Shown piece after piece: positions 26,126 to 34,968 of a stretch of DNA of 64,000 nucleotides. The translations under genes were made by a program, and so were the position numbers. Source of the DNA: Nitrospira sp. GTDB lineage: Bacteria; Nitrospirota; Nitrospiria; Nitrospirales; Nitrospiraceae. The first letter of the stretch is position 1; each line of letters opens with the position of its first letter. The notes beneath the pieces were generated by a model. The model did not search any database and was not told where the DNA came from. It worked only from the letters and a program-made list of their open reading frames with translations. The DNA lies in assembly GCA_029194535.1 (NCBI GenBank), contig JARFXR010000003.1:62001-126000 (forward strand), written 5' to 3'.

Positions 26126-27363
26126 TGCCCGTCTATCAATACCGGGGCTACAAGCAAGACGGGGGATCGGCCACCGGGATCATCGACGCCGAAAGCCCCA
26201 AGGTCGCCCGGCTCAAGCTGAGGAAGGACGGAGTTTTTCCCACGGAGATGTCGGAGCAGGGCGGCGTCGGCCAAACCCCGTCCGCCTCTCACGCATCGAC
26301 GAGGCCGTCGTCAGCAGGCGGCCGATCCGCGCTGGGTCCCGGCGACATCGCCATGATGACTCGGCAACTGGCCACGCTGCTCGTTGCGGGCCTGCCCCTC
26401 GTCGACGCCCTCGGCGTCCTCCTTGAGCAAACCGACAAGAAGTCCGTCAAGTCGATCCTGGCCGACATTCGCGAGGAAATTCGCGGCGGCAAATCCTACA
26501 GCGTCGCCCTCGAACGCTATCCGCGGGAGTTCTCCCAGATCTACGTCCACATGGTCCGAGCCGGCGAAGCCAGCGGCGCGCTGGATCAGATCCTGTTCCG
26601 GCTCGCGGAGTTTCTGGAGAAACAGCTCGCACTCAAACACAAGGTGACGAATGCCATCCTCTACCCCGCCCTGATGCTGTTGGTCGGCGTGGCCGTCCTG
26701 TTTTTCCTTATGACGTTCGTCGTGCCGAAAATCACGGCCGTCTTCGCAAACCTGAAACAGACGCTCCCCTGGCCGACGGTGGTCCTGATGACGCTCAGCC
26801 GCTGGTGCGCGGATTACTGGCCCGTTCTGGTCGGGAGCGCGGTCGTCCTGATGTGGACCGTGCGTCGTACCGTGAGGACGGAGACCGGCCGTATTCTGGC
26901 GGACCGCCTCATCCTCAAGCTGCCGCTGATCGGCGACGTGGCGCGGATGGTGTCGATTTCCCGATTGTCCAGCACGCTCGCCACGATGCTTGCAAGCGGC
27001 GTCCAGCTGCTGGAAGCCATGGATGTCTCCAGGAGGGTCATGAACAACCGCGTGCTCGAGCACGCGGTCGAAGAGGCGCGCCAGAACATCCGAGAGGGGG
27101 AGAGCATCGCCGAGCCGCTGAAGCGAAGCGGCGAATTTCCGTCGCTCGTCACCCACATGATCGCCGTCGGCGAACGGAGCGGCGAGATGGAGGAGATGCT
27201 GCGACGAATCGGACAGATCTACGACGGCGAGGTCGACCGGGTGATCACGCGCTTTACCTCGCTGCTTGAACCGGTCATGATCCTCATCATGGGCGTTCTC
27301 GTGTTTTTCATCGTCGTCGCCATCTTGCTTCCGATCTTCGAGATGGGCCAAATGGTACGGTGA
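26125..27363 (+). CDS. gspF: type II secretion inner-membrane platform protein GspF
   Basis: 412 residues, the usual GspF/PilC length. After an N-terminal cytosolic stretch (MPVYQYRGYKQDGGSATGII, family signature at the start), two T2SS-F domains occur: the first around ALGPGDIAMMTRQLATLL and GGKSYSVALERYP, the second around VARMVSISRLSSTLATML and EGESIAEPLKRSGEFP. Three transmembrane helices are predicted, the last near the C-terminus (VMILIMGVLVFFIVVAILLP). It forms the inner-membrane core contacting GspE and GspL. Confidence 0.95.
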   Translation: MPVYQYRGYKQDGGSATGIIDAESPKVARLKLRKDGVFPTEMSEQGGVGQTPSASHASTRPSSAGGRSALGPGDIAMMTRQLATLLVAGLPLVDALGVLLEQTDKKSVKSILADIREEIRGGKSYSVALERYPREFSQIYVHMVRAGEASGALDQILFRLAEFLEKQLALKHKVTNAILYPALMLLVGVAVLFFLMTFVVPKITAVFANLKQTLPWPTVVLMTLSRWCADYWPVLVGSAVVLMWTVRRTVRTETGRILADRLILKLPLIGDVARMVSISRLSSTLATMLASGVQLLEAMDVSRRVMNNRVLEHAVEEARQNIREGESIAEPLKRSGEFPSLVTHMIAVGERSGEMEEMLRRIGQIYDGEVDRVITRFTSLLEPVMILIMGVLVFFIVVAILLPIFEMGQMVR

Positions 27364-27409
27364 GCCGGACGAGAGCCGACAACAACGATCACGTCAACGG
27401 AGGTGTGCG

Positions 27410-27964
27410 GTGAGCGACAGGATGGAAGCGAACGACGGACAGACAACAGGGCGGACCGCCCGCGGCTTTCGACCTATGGAGAGGCGGCCGCTTCCCCACC
27501 GCGTGCTGCTGGGACAGAGCGGGTTCACGTTCATCGAGATCATGGTCGTGGTGGCGATCCTGGCCATTCTCGCCGCCTTGGTCGTCCCCCGCATCATGGG
27601 GAGGACGGACGATGCGAAACGCACTGCCGCCAAGGTGCAGATCCGCAATCTCGAGGGGGCACTGCAACTGTACAAGCTGGACAACGGCGTCTACCCGACG
27701 ACGGAGCAGGGCCTGAAGGCCTTGGTCGAGAAACCCTCGGTCGGGGTCATTCCCAAGAAATGGAAGCTGGGCGGGTACATTCCGAACGTCCCTGAAGATC
27801 CGTGGGGCAATCCATATAAGTATATGAGCCCGGCCCCGGTTCAACAGGGTCAATACGGCCAGATCAAGGGCGACTACCAAATTACGTCGTTCGGCACCGA
27901 CGGGGAAACCGGCGGAGAAGGCGTGAACGCCGACATCACCAACTGGAACCTCGACAAGGACTGA
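27410..27964 (+). CDS. gspG: major pseudopilin GspG
   Basis: 184 residues with an unusually long leader: the prepilin peptidase site G-FTFIEIM lies near residue 38, so the leader is about 38 residues long. The helix continues MVVVAILAILAALVVPRIMG. The globular part has the GspG signature (ALQLYKLDNGVYPTTEQGLKAL, DPWGNPYKY) and ends SFGTDGETGGEGVNADI, matching the calcium-binding loop of GspG proteins. The start could be internal, for example Met at residue 23, which would shorten the leader. Confidence 0.95.
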   Translation: MSDRMEANDGQTTGRTARGFRPMERRPLPHRVLLGQSGFTFIEIMVVVAILAILAALVVPRIMGRTDDAKRTAAKVQIRNLEGALQLYKLDNGVYPTTEQGLKALVEKPSVGVIPKKWKLGGYIPNVPEDPWGNPYKYMSPAPVQQGQYGQIKGDYQITSFGTDGETGGEGVNADITNWNLDKD

Positions 27965-28036
27965 GCGCCCGGCCGGGAATCCGGATCATCACGGAGGCCA
28001 CCCCGTAGACTGCGGTGATCAGCTCGGAGCATTTCC

Positions 28037-28690
28037 ATGACAGATCGCCTTTCTCGCGCCGCCAAGCCGGGCCTGCAGGACCGTCCCCCGGAGCGGCTCC
28101 GGAGGACGGGCGGCTTCACGATCCTCGAAATCATCATCGTGCTCTTCCTGTTGACCGGATTGCTGACCATCATCATCCCACGCATCGGGATCGGCGAAAC
28201 CCTTGCATCCAACGGACGCAAGTGGGTCAGCGCCCTTCGAACATTCCAAGAGATGGCCGTCGCCGCACAGAAGCCCGTGCGATTGCACATCGATCTCGAA
28301 CGAGGACAGTACTGGCCGATGATCCTCCAGGACGGTGAGGAGAGAGTGCCCCTCAATGAAGTCTGGCAGACGCCGGTCAACTTACCCGAATCGATTCACA
28401 TTACGGACGTCCAGGTCGGACAGAAGAAGAGCAGCGCCGGCCGGGCTGCGCTGCTGTTTTATCCCAACGGTAAAATCGACCCCGTCGTGATGCACCTCAC
28501 CGACGACAGCAACAATCTGCTCGGGATCCAAGTGGAGCCGGTGACGGCCACCATCCGCGTCAGCGATCAACGAATTGAGCCTCCCCGACCCTGGACGCTG
28601 CCGGAACGCATTCGACAGCTGCTGCAGATTCAACAGACCCCTCCTGGGGTCAAGCCCGCCGCGCCCGTGGCGCCGGGTGGGCAGTCATAA
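28037..28690 (+). CDS. gspH: minor pseudopilin GspH
   Basis: 217 residues. The prepilin site G-FTILEIIIV lies near residue 26, followed by a hydrophobic helix. Ala/Arg-rich loops and a beta-rich globular part follow (LLFYPNGKIDPVVMHL...). The C-terminal 40 residues are Pro-rich (PPGVKPAAPVAPGG), an extension not usual for GspH. The assignment rests on position between gspG and gspI and on the pilin signature. Confidence 0.8.
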   Translation: MTDRLSRAAKPGLQDRPPERLRRTGGFTILEIIIVLFLLTGLLTIIIPRIGIGETLASNGRKWVSALRTFQEMAVAAQKPVRLHIDLERGQYWPMILQDGEERVPLNEVWQTPVNLPESIHITDVQVGQKKSSAGRAALLFYPNGKIDPVVMHLTDDSNNLLGIQVEPVTATIRVSDQRIEPPRPWTLPERIRQLLQIQQTPPGVKPAAPVAPGGQS

Positions 28691-28691
28691 G

Positions 28692-29102
28692 ATGCACGAC
28701 GCTCGAGGTTTCACCCTGCTGGAGGTGCTGATCGCCCTGGCCATCCTGGCGATGGCCCTGCCGATTCTCCTCGGCTTGCGCAACTTCGATTTGGGGCTGT
28801 ACTCGCGGGCCGACGACATTGTGGCTGCCACCATGCTCGCGCAGGAGAAGCTGATGGAAACGGAGGCGGCCACCGCCTTTCCGCTGGGCGAAACCGGCGG
28901 CGATTTTCAGAACCCTCCTCCCGGAGCTCAATCGCCGGCCGGATTCCAGAATCGGGCGGAGAAATACCGCTGGAAACGCTTGGTCACGACCACCATGCTG
29001 CCGAACGTTCGCGAAGTGAAGATCCAAATCATCTGGCCGCAGGGGGCTGCGGATGAAATGGTCGAGGTCAGCACCTATGTCTTTTCGTCCGCCTCGCTCT
29101 GA
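28692..29102 (+). CDS. gspI: minor pseudopilin GspI
   Basis: 136 residues from ATG 28692, 1 bp after the gspH stop. The very short leader is followed by G-FTLLEVLIALAILAMALP, the pseudopilin helix. The protein has the GspI-like internal pattern (AATMLAQEKLMETE). It should form the tip complex with GspJ and GspK. An in-frame start far upstream overlaps gspH and is unlikely. Confidence 0.9.
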   Translation: MHDARGFTLLEVLIALAILAMALPILLGLRNFDLGLYSRADDIVAATMLAQEKLMETEAATAFPLGETGGDFQNPPPGAQSPAGFQNRAEKYRWKRLVTTTMLPNVREVKIQIIWPQGAADEMVEVSTYVFSSASL

Positions 29103-29694
29103 GCAGGGATTTACGTTGGTCGAGGTGCTGCTGGCGGTCGCCCTGGTGGCCGTGATCGCCACGATGGTCTTCAGCGCGCTCTATCTGACCGCCAGCGCGA
29201 TCGACCGGACCCGGGCCGCGGCGACGGAGGAGCAATTGCTGCGGAGCACGCTGCGCGTCATGGCCGACGAACTGGCCATGAGCCTCCAACACCCCGCAAG
29301 TCCCTGGATCGGCATCAATGGGCAACAGGGAGGGGAACCGGCCGATACGATCGCGTTCATGACGGTCGGACCGTTTCGCGCGATGAACGCCGCAACCGAT
29401 ACGGAAATGGTCCGCATCGTCTATACCAGGAACGAAACCGCCCTGATGCGGATCGTCCGGCGCAATATCTTCGGCATCAACGACGAATCGCTGGAGCAAA
29501 TGGAACTGGCGAAGAAGGTGCGGGGGTTCAATGTCCGTTACTACAACCGGACCGGCAATATCTGGTCAGATGAGTGGGACGGGCGGGCCAGGTCCGGGGT
29601 CCCGACGGCGATCTTGATCGAGTTGAGCCTCGAGCAGGACGCGCCGGAGCCGCGGATCATCCGCCAGTGGGTGTCCGTCGGAGCCCCGTCATGA
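29077..29694 (+). CDS. gspJ: minor pseudopilin GspJ
   Basis: 205 residues from ATG 29077, chosen because GAGG stands about 9 bp upstream; ATG 29053 is the alternative. Prepilin site G-FTLVEVLLAV, then a long hydrophobic helix, then a beta-rich domain (LRVMADELAMSLQHP) typical of GspJ/PulJ. Overlaps the gspI end by 26 bp and the gspN start by 4 bp. Forms the tip with GspI and GspK. Confidence 0.9.
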   Translation: MSFRPPRSEQGFTLVEVLLAVALVAVIATMVFSALYLTASAIDRTRAAATEEQLLRSTLRVMADELAMSLQHPASPWIGINGQQGGEPADTIAFMTVGPFRAMNAATDTEMVRIVYTRNETALMRIVRRNIFGINDESLEQMELAKKVRGFNVRYYNRTGNIWSDEWDGRARSGVPTAILIELSLEQDAPEPRIIRQWVSVGAPS

Positions 29695-30593
29695 CCCTGC
29701 GCTTGCCCTGGTCCGGCATGGCAACCTCCATGAAGGAGCCGCTCCTCTGGACCGCAGCGGGAGCGCTCAGCTTCGTCGGCTTCCTGTTTCTGACCTTTCC
29801 GTTCCAGGCGCTGCAGGCCCGTATCCTGTCCGAAATTACGCGGGCTACCGGATGGGATGTACGGGCGGCAGGGTGGTCCGTCGAATTGCCGCTCGGCGTG
29901 GCCTGGCATGACGTGATGGTCTCAAGACCCAACGCCGCTCCGTTTCCGATCGAATCGATGACCATGAAGGTCGGGCTGTGGGCCCAACTCACGGGACGCC
30001 ACGCGCTGGACGCTTTGGTGCATTTCCCCGGTTCGGGGCAGCCAGGCGCGGCCAGGGCCACGGGAACCATCACGGCCTCGTCCTGGTCCTTTCAAGGACC
30101 GACGGCCGTGAAAGTCCACCTCCAGCAGATCGATCTCTCGTTGTTCCTTAAGCCGCTCGTCACAAAAGGTCTCTTCCGAGCCGATGTGGACCAGGCCTGG
30201 ATCGGCAACGCGGACGGAACCGTCGCATTCAAAGGCAACGGCACCTGGAAGGCAGAAGCAGCGGACCTGACCCTGGAGCAGATCCCGGCGGGGTCCAGCC
30301 GGCTTCCCTCGCTGACATTCAACCGTGTCATGCTCACGCTCATGTGCCGCAACGACCAATGCGACGTGAAGGAATTCAACGGAGAGGGTCCTGACGGGAC
30401 AATTTCCGGACAGGGCCGATTCCGCCTGATGCAACCGATCCAACAAACCGAGCTGGAGTTGAGCGTCACCGTCCAAGCCGGAGCCGGTTGGGCTCAAAAA
30501 TCCGCCGGACTGGCGCTCCCCCCGTTCCCGCCCGGCACCTCCCTCACGTTTAAAGTGCTCGGGACTATCGCAAATCCCAGGGTGTCGGTGTAG
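29691..30593 (+). CDS. gspN: type II secretion protein GspN
   Basis: 300 residues from ATG 29691, which overlaps the gspJ stop (ATGA). One N-terminal transmembrane helix (about 18-40), then a periplasmic beta-rich region with repeated short motifs (VKVHLQQIDLSL, FNRVMLTLMC, QGRFRLMQPI), which matches the GspN/AsmA-like pattern of this auxiliary T2SS protein. GspN is optional in many systems; its exact role is unsettled. Assignment rests mainly on topology and on its place in the operon. Confidence 0.75.
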   Translation: MTLRLPWSGMATSMKEPLLWTAAGALSFVGFLFLTFPFQALQARILSEITRATGWDVRAAGWSVELPLGVAWHDVMVSRPNAAPFPIESMTMKVGLWAQLTGRHALDALVHFPGSGQPGAARATGTITASSWSFQGPTAVKVHLQQIDLSLFLKPLVTKGLFRADVDQAWIGNADGTVAFKGNGTWKAEAADLTLEQIPAGSSRLPSLTFNRVMLTLMCRNDQCDVKEFNGEGPDGTISGQGRFRLMQPIQQTELELSVTVQAGAGWAQKSAGLALPPFPPGTSLTFKVLGTIANPRVSV

Positions 30594-30650
30594 TATCAAA
30601 GGTTCTGGTGCCAGGAATCAGCCTGGTCCCCTTGGAACAGTGAAGTTCAG

Positions 30651-32225
30651 ATGGTCGCCGAATGTGTGGGCCTCGATATCGGGCTGACGGCATTTAAGGC
30701 TGTGCGATTTCGCCGCCGCCTGACCGGCCGGGAGTCCGTCGAGTACTTTCATCTTCCACTCCCTTTCGGTCGTCCGGAAACCGCCGAACCGGCCAAGCGC
30801 GCCGGTCAATTACGAAGCTTCCTCTGGCAGCACGGTCTCTACGGCGGCGGCGACATTGTCACCGCTCTGCCCTGTCAGGACCTGTTCATCCGCACCCTGT
30901 CCTTTCCGTTCCGCGACGCCGCAAAACTGGCGCAGGTCGTACCGTTCGAGGTGGAAAATCTCATCCCCATGTCCCTGGAGGACGTGGCCATGGGGAGCAT
31001 GGTCCTGCCTGCGAGAGAATCGCCGGACGCCCCGCAGAAACCCAAGACCGCCGAAGTCCTCGTGACGGCCGCACCCAAGGAGAAAGTCGCCGAGCATCTT
31101 CAATTCCTAGCTGCGGCGGATTTGAAGCCCTCCGCGATCGGCGTGGACGGCATGGCGCTCTATTCGGTCACTCAGTTCCTGCAAGAGGAAGGGGCCCGCG
31201 TGCCCGGCGAACTGGCGATCATTGATGTCGGAGCGACAAAGACCACGCTCTGCCTCATTCGAGAAGGGCGCCCGACCCTGCTCCGTACCCTCCTGTGGGG
31301 CGGCAATCACCTTACCCATGCCCTGGCCGTCCGTTACGCCTGCAGTTTTGCGGAGGCCGAGCGACGCAAGCGAACCATGGCCGCTCAGGACGTCAATGCC
31401 TGGTTGGAGCCTCTGTTGAAGGAACTGCGCGTAACGTTGCACGCCTATGAGGGAAACGGACGCCAGCGTCTCTCCCATTGCTGGGTCTCAGGCGGAGGGT
31501 CGAAACTGCGGGAGCTGGGCGGACACGTCGCCCAGGAGCTCGGGCTGATTCCCGTCGGACCGCGGCAGGGATTCGGTGCGTCGTGCCCCAGAGCCTTTTC
31601 GATCGCCTTCGGCCTGGCCATCCATCCCAAGATCGTCCGCCCACGCTGGAAAACCAAAGCCATCGGCTCCGACCTTGCCGTCGATCTCAACGCCGGGACT
31701 GCCGCCGCCGCCGCACAGGTGGCGGCGTTGCGTCAGGACCGCCGGCTGGCCCTGTGGGGCGCCGTGGTGCTCGGCATTCTGGCGTTGATCGACCTTTCCG
31801 TGCGGGTCTACGTCAAGGACCGGGCCTTTACCGACGTCAAGCAAGCGCTTCACGCCGACTTCGTCCGCAGCTTCGGCGAAGGAGCCGGGTCGGGCGAGGA
31901 GATCGACGTGGCACGATATCGCGTCGGACAGCTCGAGAAGGGTCTTGCCGTCATCGACGGCAGCCGTTCGAACATGCTGGCCCACCTGTCGAGCCTGGCG
32001 AAGCAACTGCCGTCCGGCGTTCCCTTGACCATCCGGGATCTGACGATCGACGGTTCGACCGTCCATCTCGAAGGCGAAACCGCGTCGTTCGACGCGGTGG
32101 AAAAAATCAAGCAAGCGTTCTCCGGGAGCGGCAAGTTCCAAGACGTCTCGGTATCGGACACCCGAGTCGGGTCGACCGCCAGCCAAGTCGTCTTTCGCCT
32201 GGCCTATGTGGTGCCGCAGCCATGA
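30651..32225 (+). CDS. gspL: GspL-type protein (PilM-like actin fold plus PilN-like half)
   Basis: 524 residues. The N-terminal 370 residues form an actin/PilM fold: VGLDIGLTAFKAV at the start, IDVGATKTTLCLI around 190-202, and WVSGGGSKLRELG about 278-290, the nucleotide-binding patterns of PilM. A transmembrane helix near 375-395 is followed by a periplasmic PilN-like ferredoxin-fold segment (LTIRDLTIDGSTVHLEGETASFDAVEKI...). Fusion of PilM and PilN halves is the definition of GspL. It contacts GspE in the cytosol and GspM in the membrane. Confidence 0.88.
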   Translation: MVAECVGLDIGLTAFKAVRFRRRLTGRESVEYFHLPLPFGRPETAEPAKRAGQLRSFLWQHGLYGGGDIVTALPCQDLFIRTLSFPFRDAAKLAQVVPFEVENLIPMSLEDVAMGSMVLPARESPDAPQKPKTAEVLVTAAPKEKVAEHLQFLAAADLKPSAIGVDGMALYSVTQFLQEEGARVPGELAIIDVGATKTTLCLIREGRPTLLRTLLWGGNHLTHALAVRYACSFAEAERRKRTMAAQDVNAWLEPLLKELRVTLHAYEGNGRQRLSHCWVSGGGSKLRELGGHVAQELGLIPVGPRQGFGASCPRAFSIAFGLAIHPKIVRPRWKTKAIGSDLAVDLNAGTAAAAAQVAALRQDRRLALWGAVVLGILALIDLSVRVYVKDRAFTDVKQALHADFVRSFGEGAGSGEEIDVARYRVGQLEKGLAVIDGSRSNMLAHLSSLAKQLPSGVPLTIRDLTIDGSTVHLEGETASFDAVEKIKQAFSGSGKFQDVSVSDTRVGSTASQVVFRLAYVVPQP

Positions 32226-32773
32226 TGATGCAGACCCTCAAAGAGCGATGGCGCCATCTCGCTCCTCGCGAACGGATGATCGTGAGCATCGGGGGAGCGG
32301 TGCTCCTGGCGTGCCTTCTGTTACTGGTGCTGATCGATCCGCTGCTCACCACGATGGACCAGCTGGAGAGGAAAACCGTCCGCAAGCAGAAAGAACGATC
32401 GGAGCTGACTCTGTTGGCCGCGGAATACGCCGCGAAGCAGGCCAGACTGGCTCAGCGCGAGCAACGGCTCCCACCGACCGAGAGCAATTTCTCCCTGTTG
32501 GCCTTCATGGAAGAGGCGGCCACGTCGGCTCAGCTCAGGGACCGTATCGTCGGCATGCAACCCCAGCAGCCGACCACGGTACAAGGCTATCAGGAAACCG
32601 CCGTCGATCTCCGCCTTGACGGCGTGGAACTCCCGCAGCTCCTGGCACTCCTGGTCGTGCTGGAGCAGGCACCCTACGATGTTCAAGTGCGACACATCCA
32701 GATCAAGCCGAAGTACGACAATCCGGTCAGTTTGGATGCCTCGCTGAGAATCGTCACCTATGTCAAGGTCTGA
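32222..32773 (+). CDS. gspM: type II secretion protein GspM
   Basis: 183 residues from ATG 32222, overlapping the gspL stop. The layout is a short cytosolic N-terminus (KERWRHLAPRERMIV), one transmembrane helix (about 20-43), a coiled-coil-like stretch (about 45-85), and a ferredoxin-like C-terminal domain. This matches GspM/PulM. It binds GspL in the inner-membrane platform. The family is weakly conserved, so the assignment leans on position. Confidence 0.85.
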   Translation: MMMQTLKERWRHLAPRERMIVSIGGAVLLACLLLLVLIDPLLTTMDQLERKTVRKQKERSELTLLAAEYAAKQARLAQREQRLPPTESNFSLLAFMEEAATSAQLRDRIVGMQPQQPTTVQGYQETAVDLRLDGVELPQLLALLVVLEQAPYDVQVRHIQIKPKYDNPVSLDASLRIVTYVKV

Positions 32774-33707
32774 CGAGCGCGGCGTCGCCCTCCTTCTCGC
32801 GCTGTTGATCCTCACCCTCCTCGTCGCCTTGATCTTGGAGTTTGACTCCGAGGCGCGGCGTGAATACCGGGACGCGGCAGCCTTCCGAGACAGCTTCAAG
32901 GCCACGGTGTTGACGCGCGCTGCGGTACAGGCGGCCAGGGCCGTCCTCCAACAGGATTTCCTCAAGGACCGGCAAGCCGGAAAATTCTACGACGCGCCGA
33001 CGGACCTCTGGGCCTTTCCGATTCAGCAATACCCCATTGGAGACGGTATGTTGAGCGCACAAATTGAGGACGAGCGCGGCAAGCTGAATCTCAACGACTT
33101 GGCGGCGGGAGGGGACCCCAACGCCAGAAAAAACAAGGTGCTCCGGGTGAAGCGCCTGTTCGAACTGATGCAGATCAGCCCCGAAATCGTCGATGCGATC
33201 GTCGACTGGATCGACCCCGACGATACCCCTGAGCCGGCCGGCGCCGAAACCCTCTACTACCAATCGCTGCATCCGCCGTATCGGGCCGCGAACGCCCCGC
33301 TGCAGACTGTGGAGGAACTCCGGCTCGTCAAGGGGATGACAGCGGACAGCTTCGACAAGATCTCCCGCTATATCACGGTGTATCCTCAGGAGGGCGAGGG
33401 CCGCATGAATCTCAATACCGCCGAGTTGATCGTACTGCAGACGTTGGATGCGCGCGTCAGCCAGGCCGTCGCAGGCGAGATCATTCAAGGCCGGCCCTAC
33501 AAGACCATTCAAGAACTGGATCGCGTCGGAAGCTTCGAGGCGGTGGGAAAGGAACTGCGCCTTCAGAATGCGTACGACATCAAGAGCGACGTGTTTTCCG
33601 CCCGCATGACGCTGACCGTCAACGACGTCGTCAGGCACGCCATCGTGACCCTCCGCCGGGACGCCAATACCGGCACCAGCACCGTCCTGTATTACCGCGT
33701 CCTCTAG
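32760..33707 (+). CDS. gspK: minor pseudopilin GspK
   Basis: 315 residues, overlapping the gspM end by 14 bp. The N-terminus has RG-VALLLALLILTLLVAL without the Glu at +5, as is usual for GspK. The large alpha-domain insertion contains SAQIEDERGKLNLNDL, AIVDWIDPDDTPEPAGAE and PLQTVEELRLVKGM, the conserved GspK core, and a helix-hairpin-helix-like end. GspK caps the pseudopilus with GspI and GspJ. It is the last gene in the operon; 167 bp follow before the PstS-like gene. Confidence 0.92.
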   Translation: MSRSDERGVALLLALLILTLLVALILEFDSEARREYRDAAAFRDSFKATVLTRAAVQAARAVLQQDFLKDRQAGKFYDAPTDLWAFPIQQYPIGDGMLSAQIEDERGKLNLNDLAAGGDPNARKNKVLRVKRLFELMQISPEIVDAIVDWIDPDDTPEPAGAETLYYQSLHPPYRAANAPLQTVEELRLVKGMTADSFDKISRYITVYPQEGEGRMNLNTAELIVLQTLDARVSQAVAGEIIQGRPYKTIQELDRVGSFEAVGKELRLQNAYDIKSDVFSARMTLTVNDVVRHAIVTLRRDANTGTSTVLYYRVL

Positions 33708-33763
33708 CCTCCGCTCTGCCTTCCCAAGCCGCAGACGCCGGCTCCCCGGTCGATCGCGGCGAG

Positions 33764-33796
33764 AGTTAACAATCTTGTAACATTCAGGTTACCGGC
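33764..33796 (+). promoter_or_regulatory. PhoB-box-like array upstream of the first PstS gene
   Basis: Three 11-bp units: TTAAC at 33766-33770, GTAAC at 33777-33781 and TTACC at 33788-33792, each exactly 11 bp apart and each followed by A/T- or mixed-rich spacer. Direct repeats at 11-bp period are the design of PhoB sites. TAAGAT at 33814-33819 could be the -10 element. The start codon of the gene is at 33875. Confidence 0.6.
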
Positions 33797-33874
33797 CGGA
33801 AACCCCTGCCCGGTTAAGATGTGACGACGGAACTCGGTTTGATTCGGGCGACTTTACGGAGAAAGGAACCAGGA

Positions 33875-34957
33875 ATGTTGCACACAATGCTCAAACGAGG
33901 TGTATGGCTCATCGGTGCCTGTGCGCTCGCCGCAACGGTCGATCCCGCCGCCGCCGAACAGGGAGGGCCATTCGCATCGCTGAGCCCGGACAACGAACTT
34001 GCGCGTTACACCCCTCAGAGCCAGGTGAAGGGCAGCCTCAAGATCCAGGGATCGGAAACCATGTACCCGCTGCTCTCCCGCTTGAGTCTCGAATTTCAGC
34101 GCCGCCAACCAAACGTCCGCATCGAAGTGCGCGGCGGGGGATCGTCCAAAGCGATCGAGGAATTTCTCCAACCCCCCTTAAGCAAGACCGGCAAAGTGAT
34201 GCTCAAGGAGGAGCGCTCGCAATATTTCTCCCTGGTCGCGACCTCACGCGAGCTGTTCGATTCGGAACTCAAGGAATTCGTCGCGCAGCATAATTACGAA
34301 CCGATGGCCGTACCGGTCGCGGTCGACGCCGTGGCCATCTACGTCCACAAGGAGAATCCCTTGACCGCGCTGACGCTCGAGCAGGTGGACGCGATGTTCT
34401 CCAGTACCCGCCTGCGCGGGCACAAAACTCCGATCACACAGTGGGGTCAACTCGGGCTTTCCGACGGCTGGACCGATGCCTCGATCCAGCTCTACGGCCG
34501 GGACAGGAAGTCCGGCACGCGGGCCTTTTTCCAGGAGCACTGTCTGGGAGGCGGTGAATTCATCCCGGCGGTGCATGAGAATCCGGGAGCGGCCTCGGTG
34601 ATTCTGAGTCTCAGCCGAGATCAGCTTGGCATCGGATACAGCGGCCTCGGTCTGGAATCCTCGATCGTACGCGCCGTTCCTCTGGCCGAAGCCGCCGGCA
34701 TGCCCTTCGTCAGTCCCTCGCCCGCCGCCGTCGCCGACCAGTCCTATCCGTTGCGACGCATCCTCTATCTCTACCTGGACAAGTCTCCCAAAACATCCCT
34801 CCCGCCTGCCGCCCAGGAGTTCCTGGTCTTCCTGATGAGCCAGGATGGTCAGCAGGCGGTGGTCAAGGCCGGCTTCTTCCCGTTGCCTGCGCAGCAGATC
34901 AACAAGAGCGCTGTCGCGTTGGATAGTGCGGCGGGATCGGCTCCGGTTCGGCGTTAG
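33875..34957 (+). CDS. PstS-family phosphate-binding protein (copy 1)
   Basis: 360 residues from ATG 33875, preceded by GGAGAAAGGAACCAGGA and followed by a signal peptide (cleavage near AAAEQ, about 27). The mature part has the phosphate-binding fold: KIQGSETMYPLLSRLSLEFQRRQPNVRIEVRGGGSSKAIEEF, then GRDRKSGTRAFFQEHCLGG with the Arg/Ser/Gly phosphate-loop motif, and a tail SQDGQQAVVKAGFFPLP typical of PstS-type SBPs. It is separate from the pstSCAB operon but has the same type of promoter array. Whether it binds phosphate or a related oxyanion is not settled by the sequence. Confidence 0.85.
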   Translation: MLHTMLKRGVWLIGACALAATVDPAAAEQGGPFASLSPDNELARYTPQSQVKGSLKIQGSETMYPLLSRLSLEFQRRQPNVRIEVRGGGSSKAIEEFLQPPLSKTGKVMLKEERSQYFSLVATSRELFDSELKEFVAQHNYEPMAVPVAVDAVAIYVHKENPLTALTLEQVDAMFSSTRLRGHKTPITQWGQLGLSDGWTDASIQLYGRDRKSGTRAFFQEHCLGGGEFIPAVHENPGAASVILSLSRDQLGIGYSGLGLESSIVRAVPLAEAAGMPFVSPSPAAVADQSYPLRRILYLYLDKSPKTSLPPAAQEFLVFLMSQDGQQAVVKAGFFPLPAQQINKSAVALDSAAGSAPVRR

Positions 34958-34968
34958 CGCGACAACCC

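Noticed and set aside
24410-27351. Long minus-strand frames opposite gspE and gspF
   Set aside because: gspE and gspF are fully supported by motifs. The opposite frames are rich in Gln, Asp, His and Arg and match the mirror of GC-rich codons.
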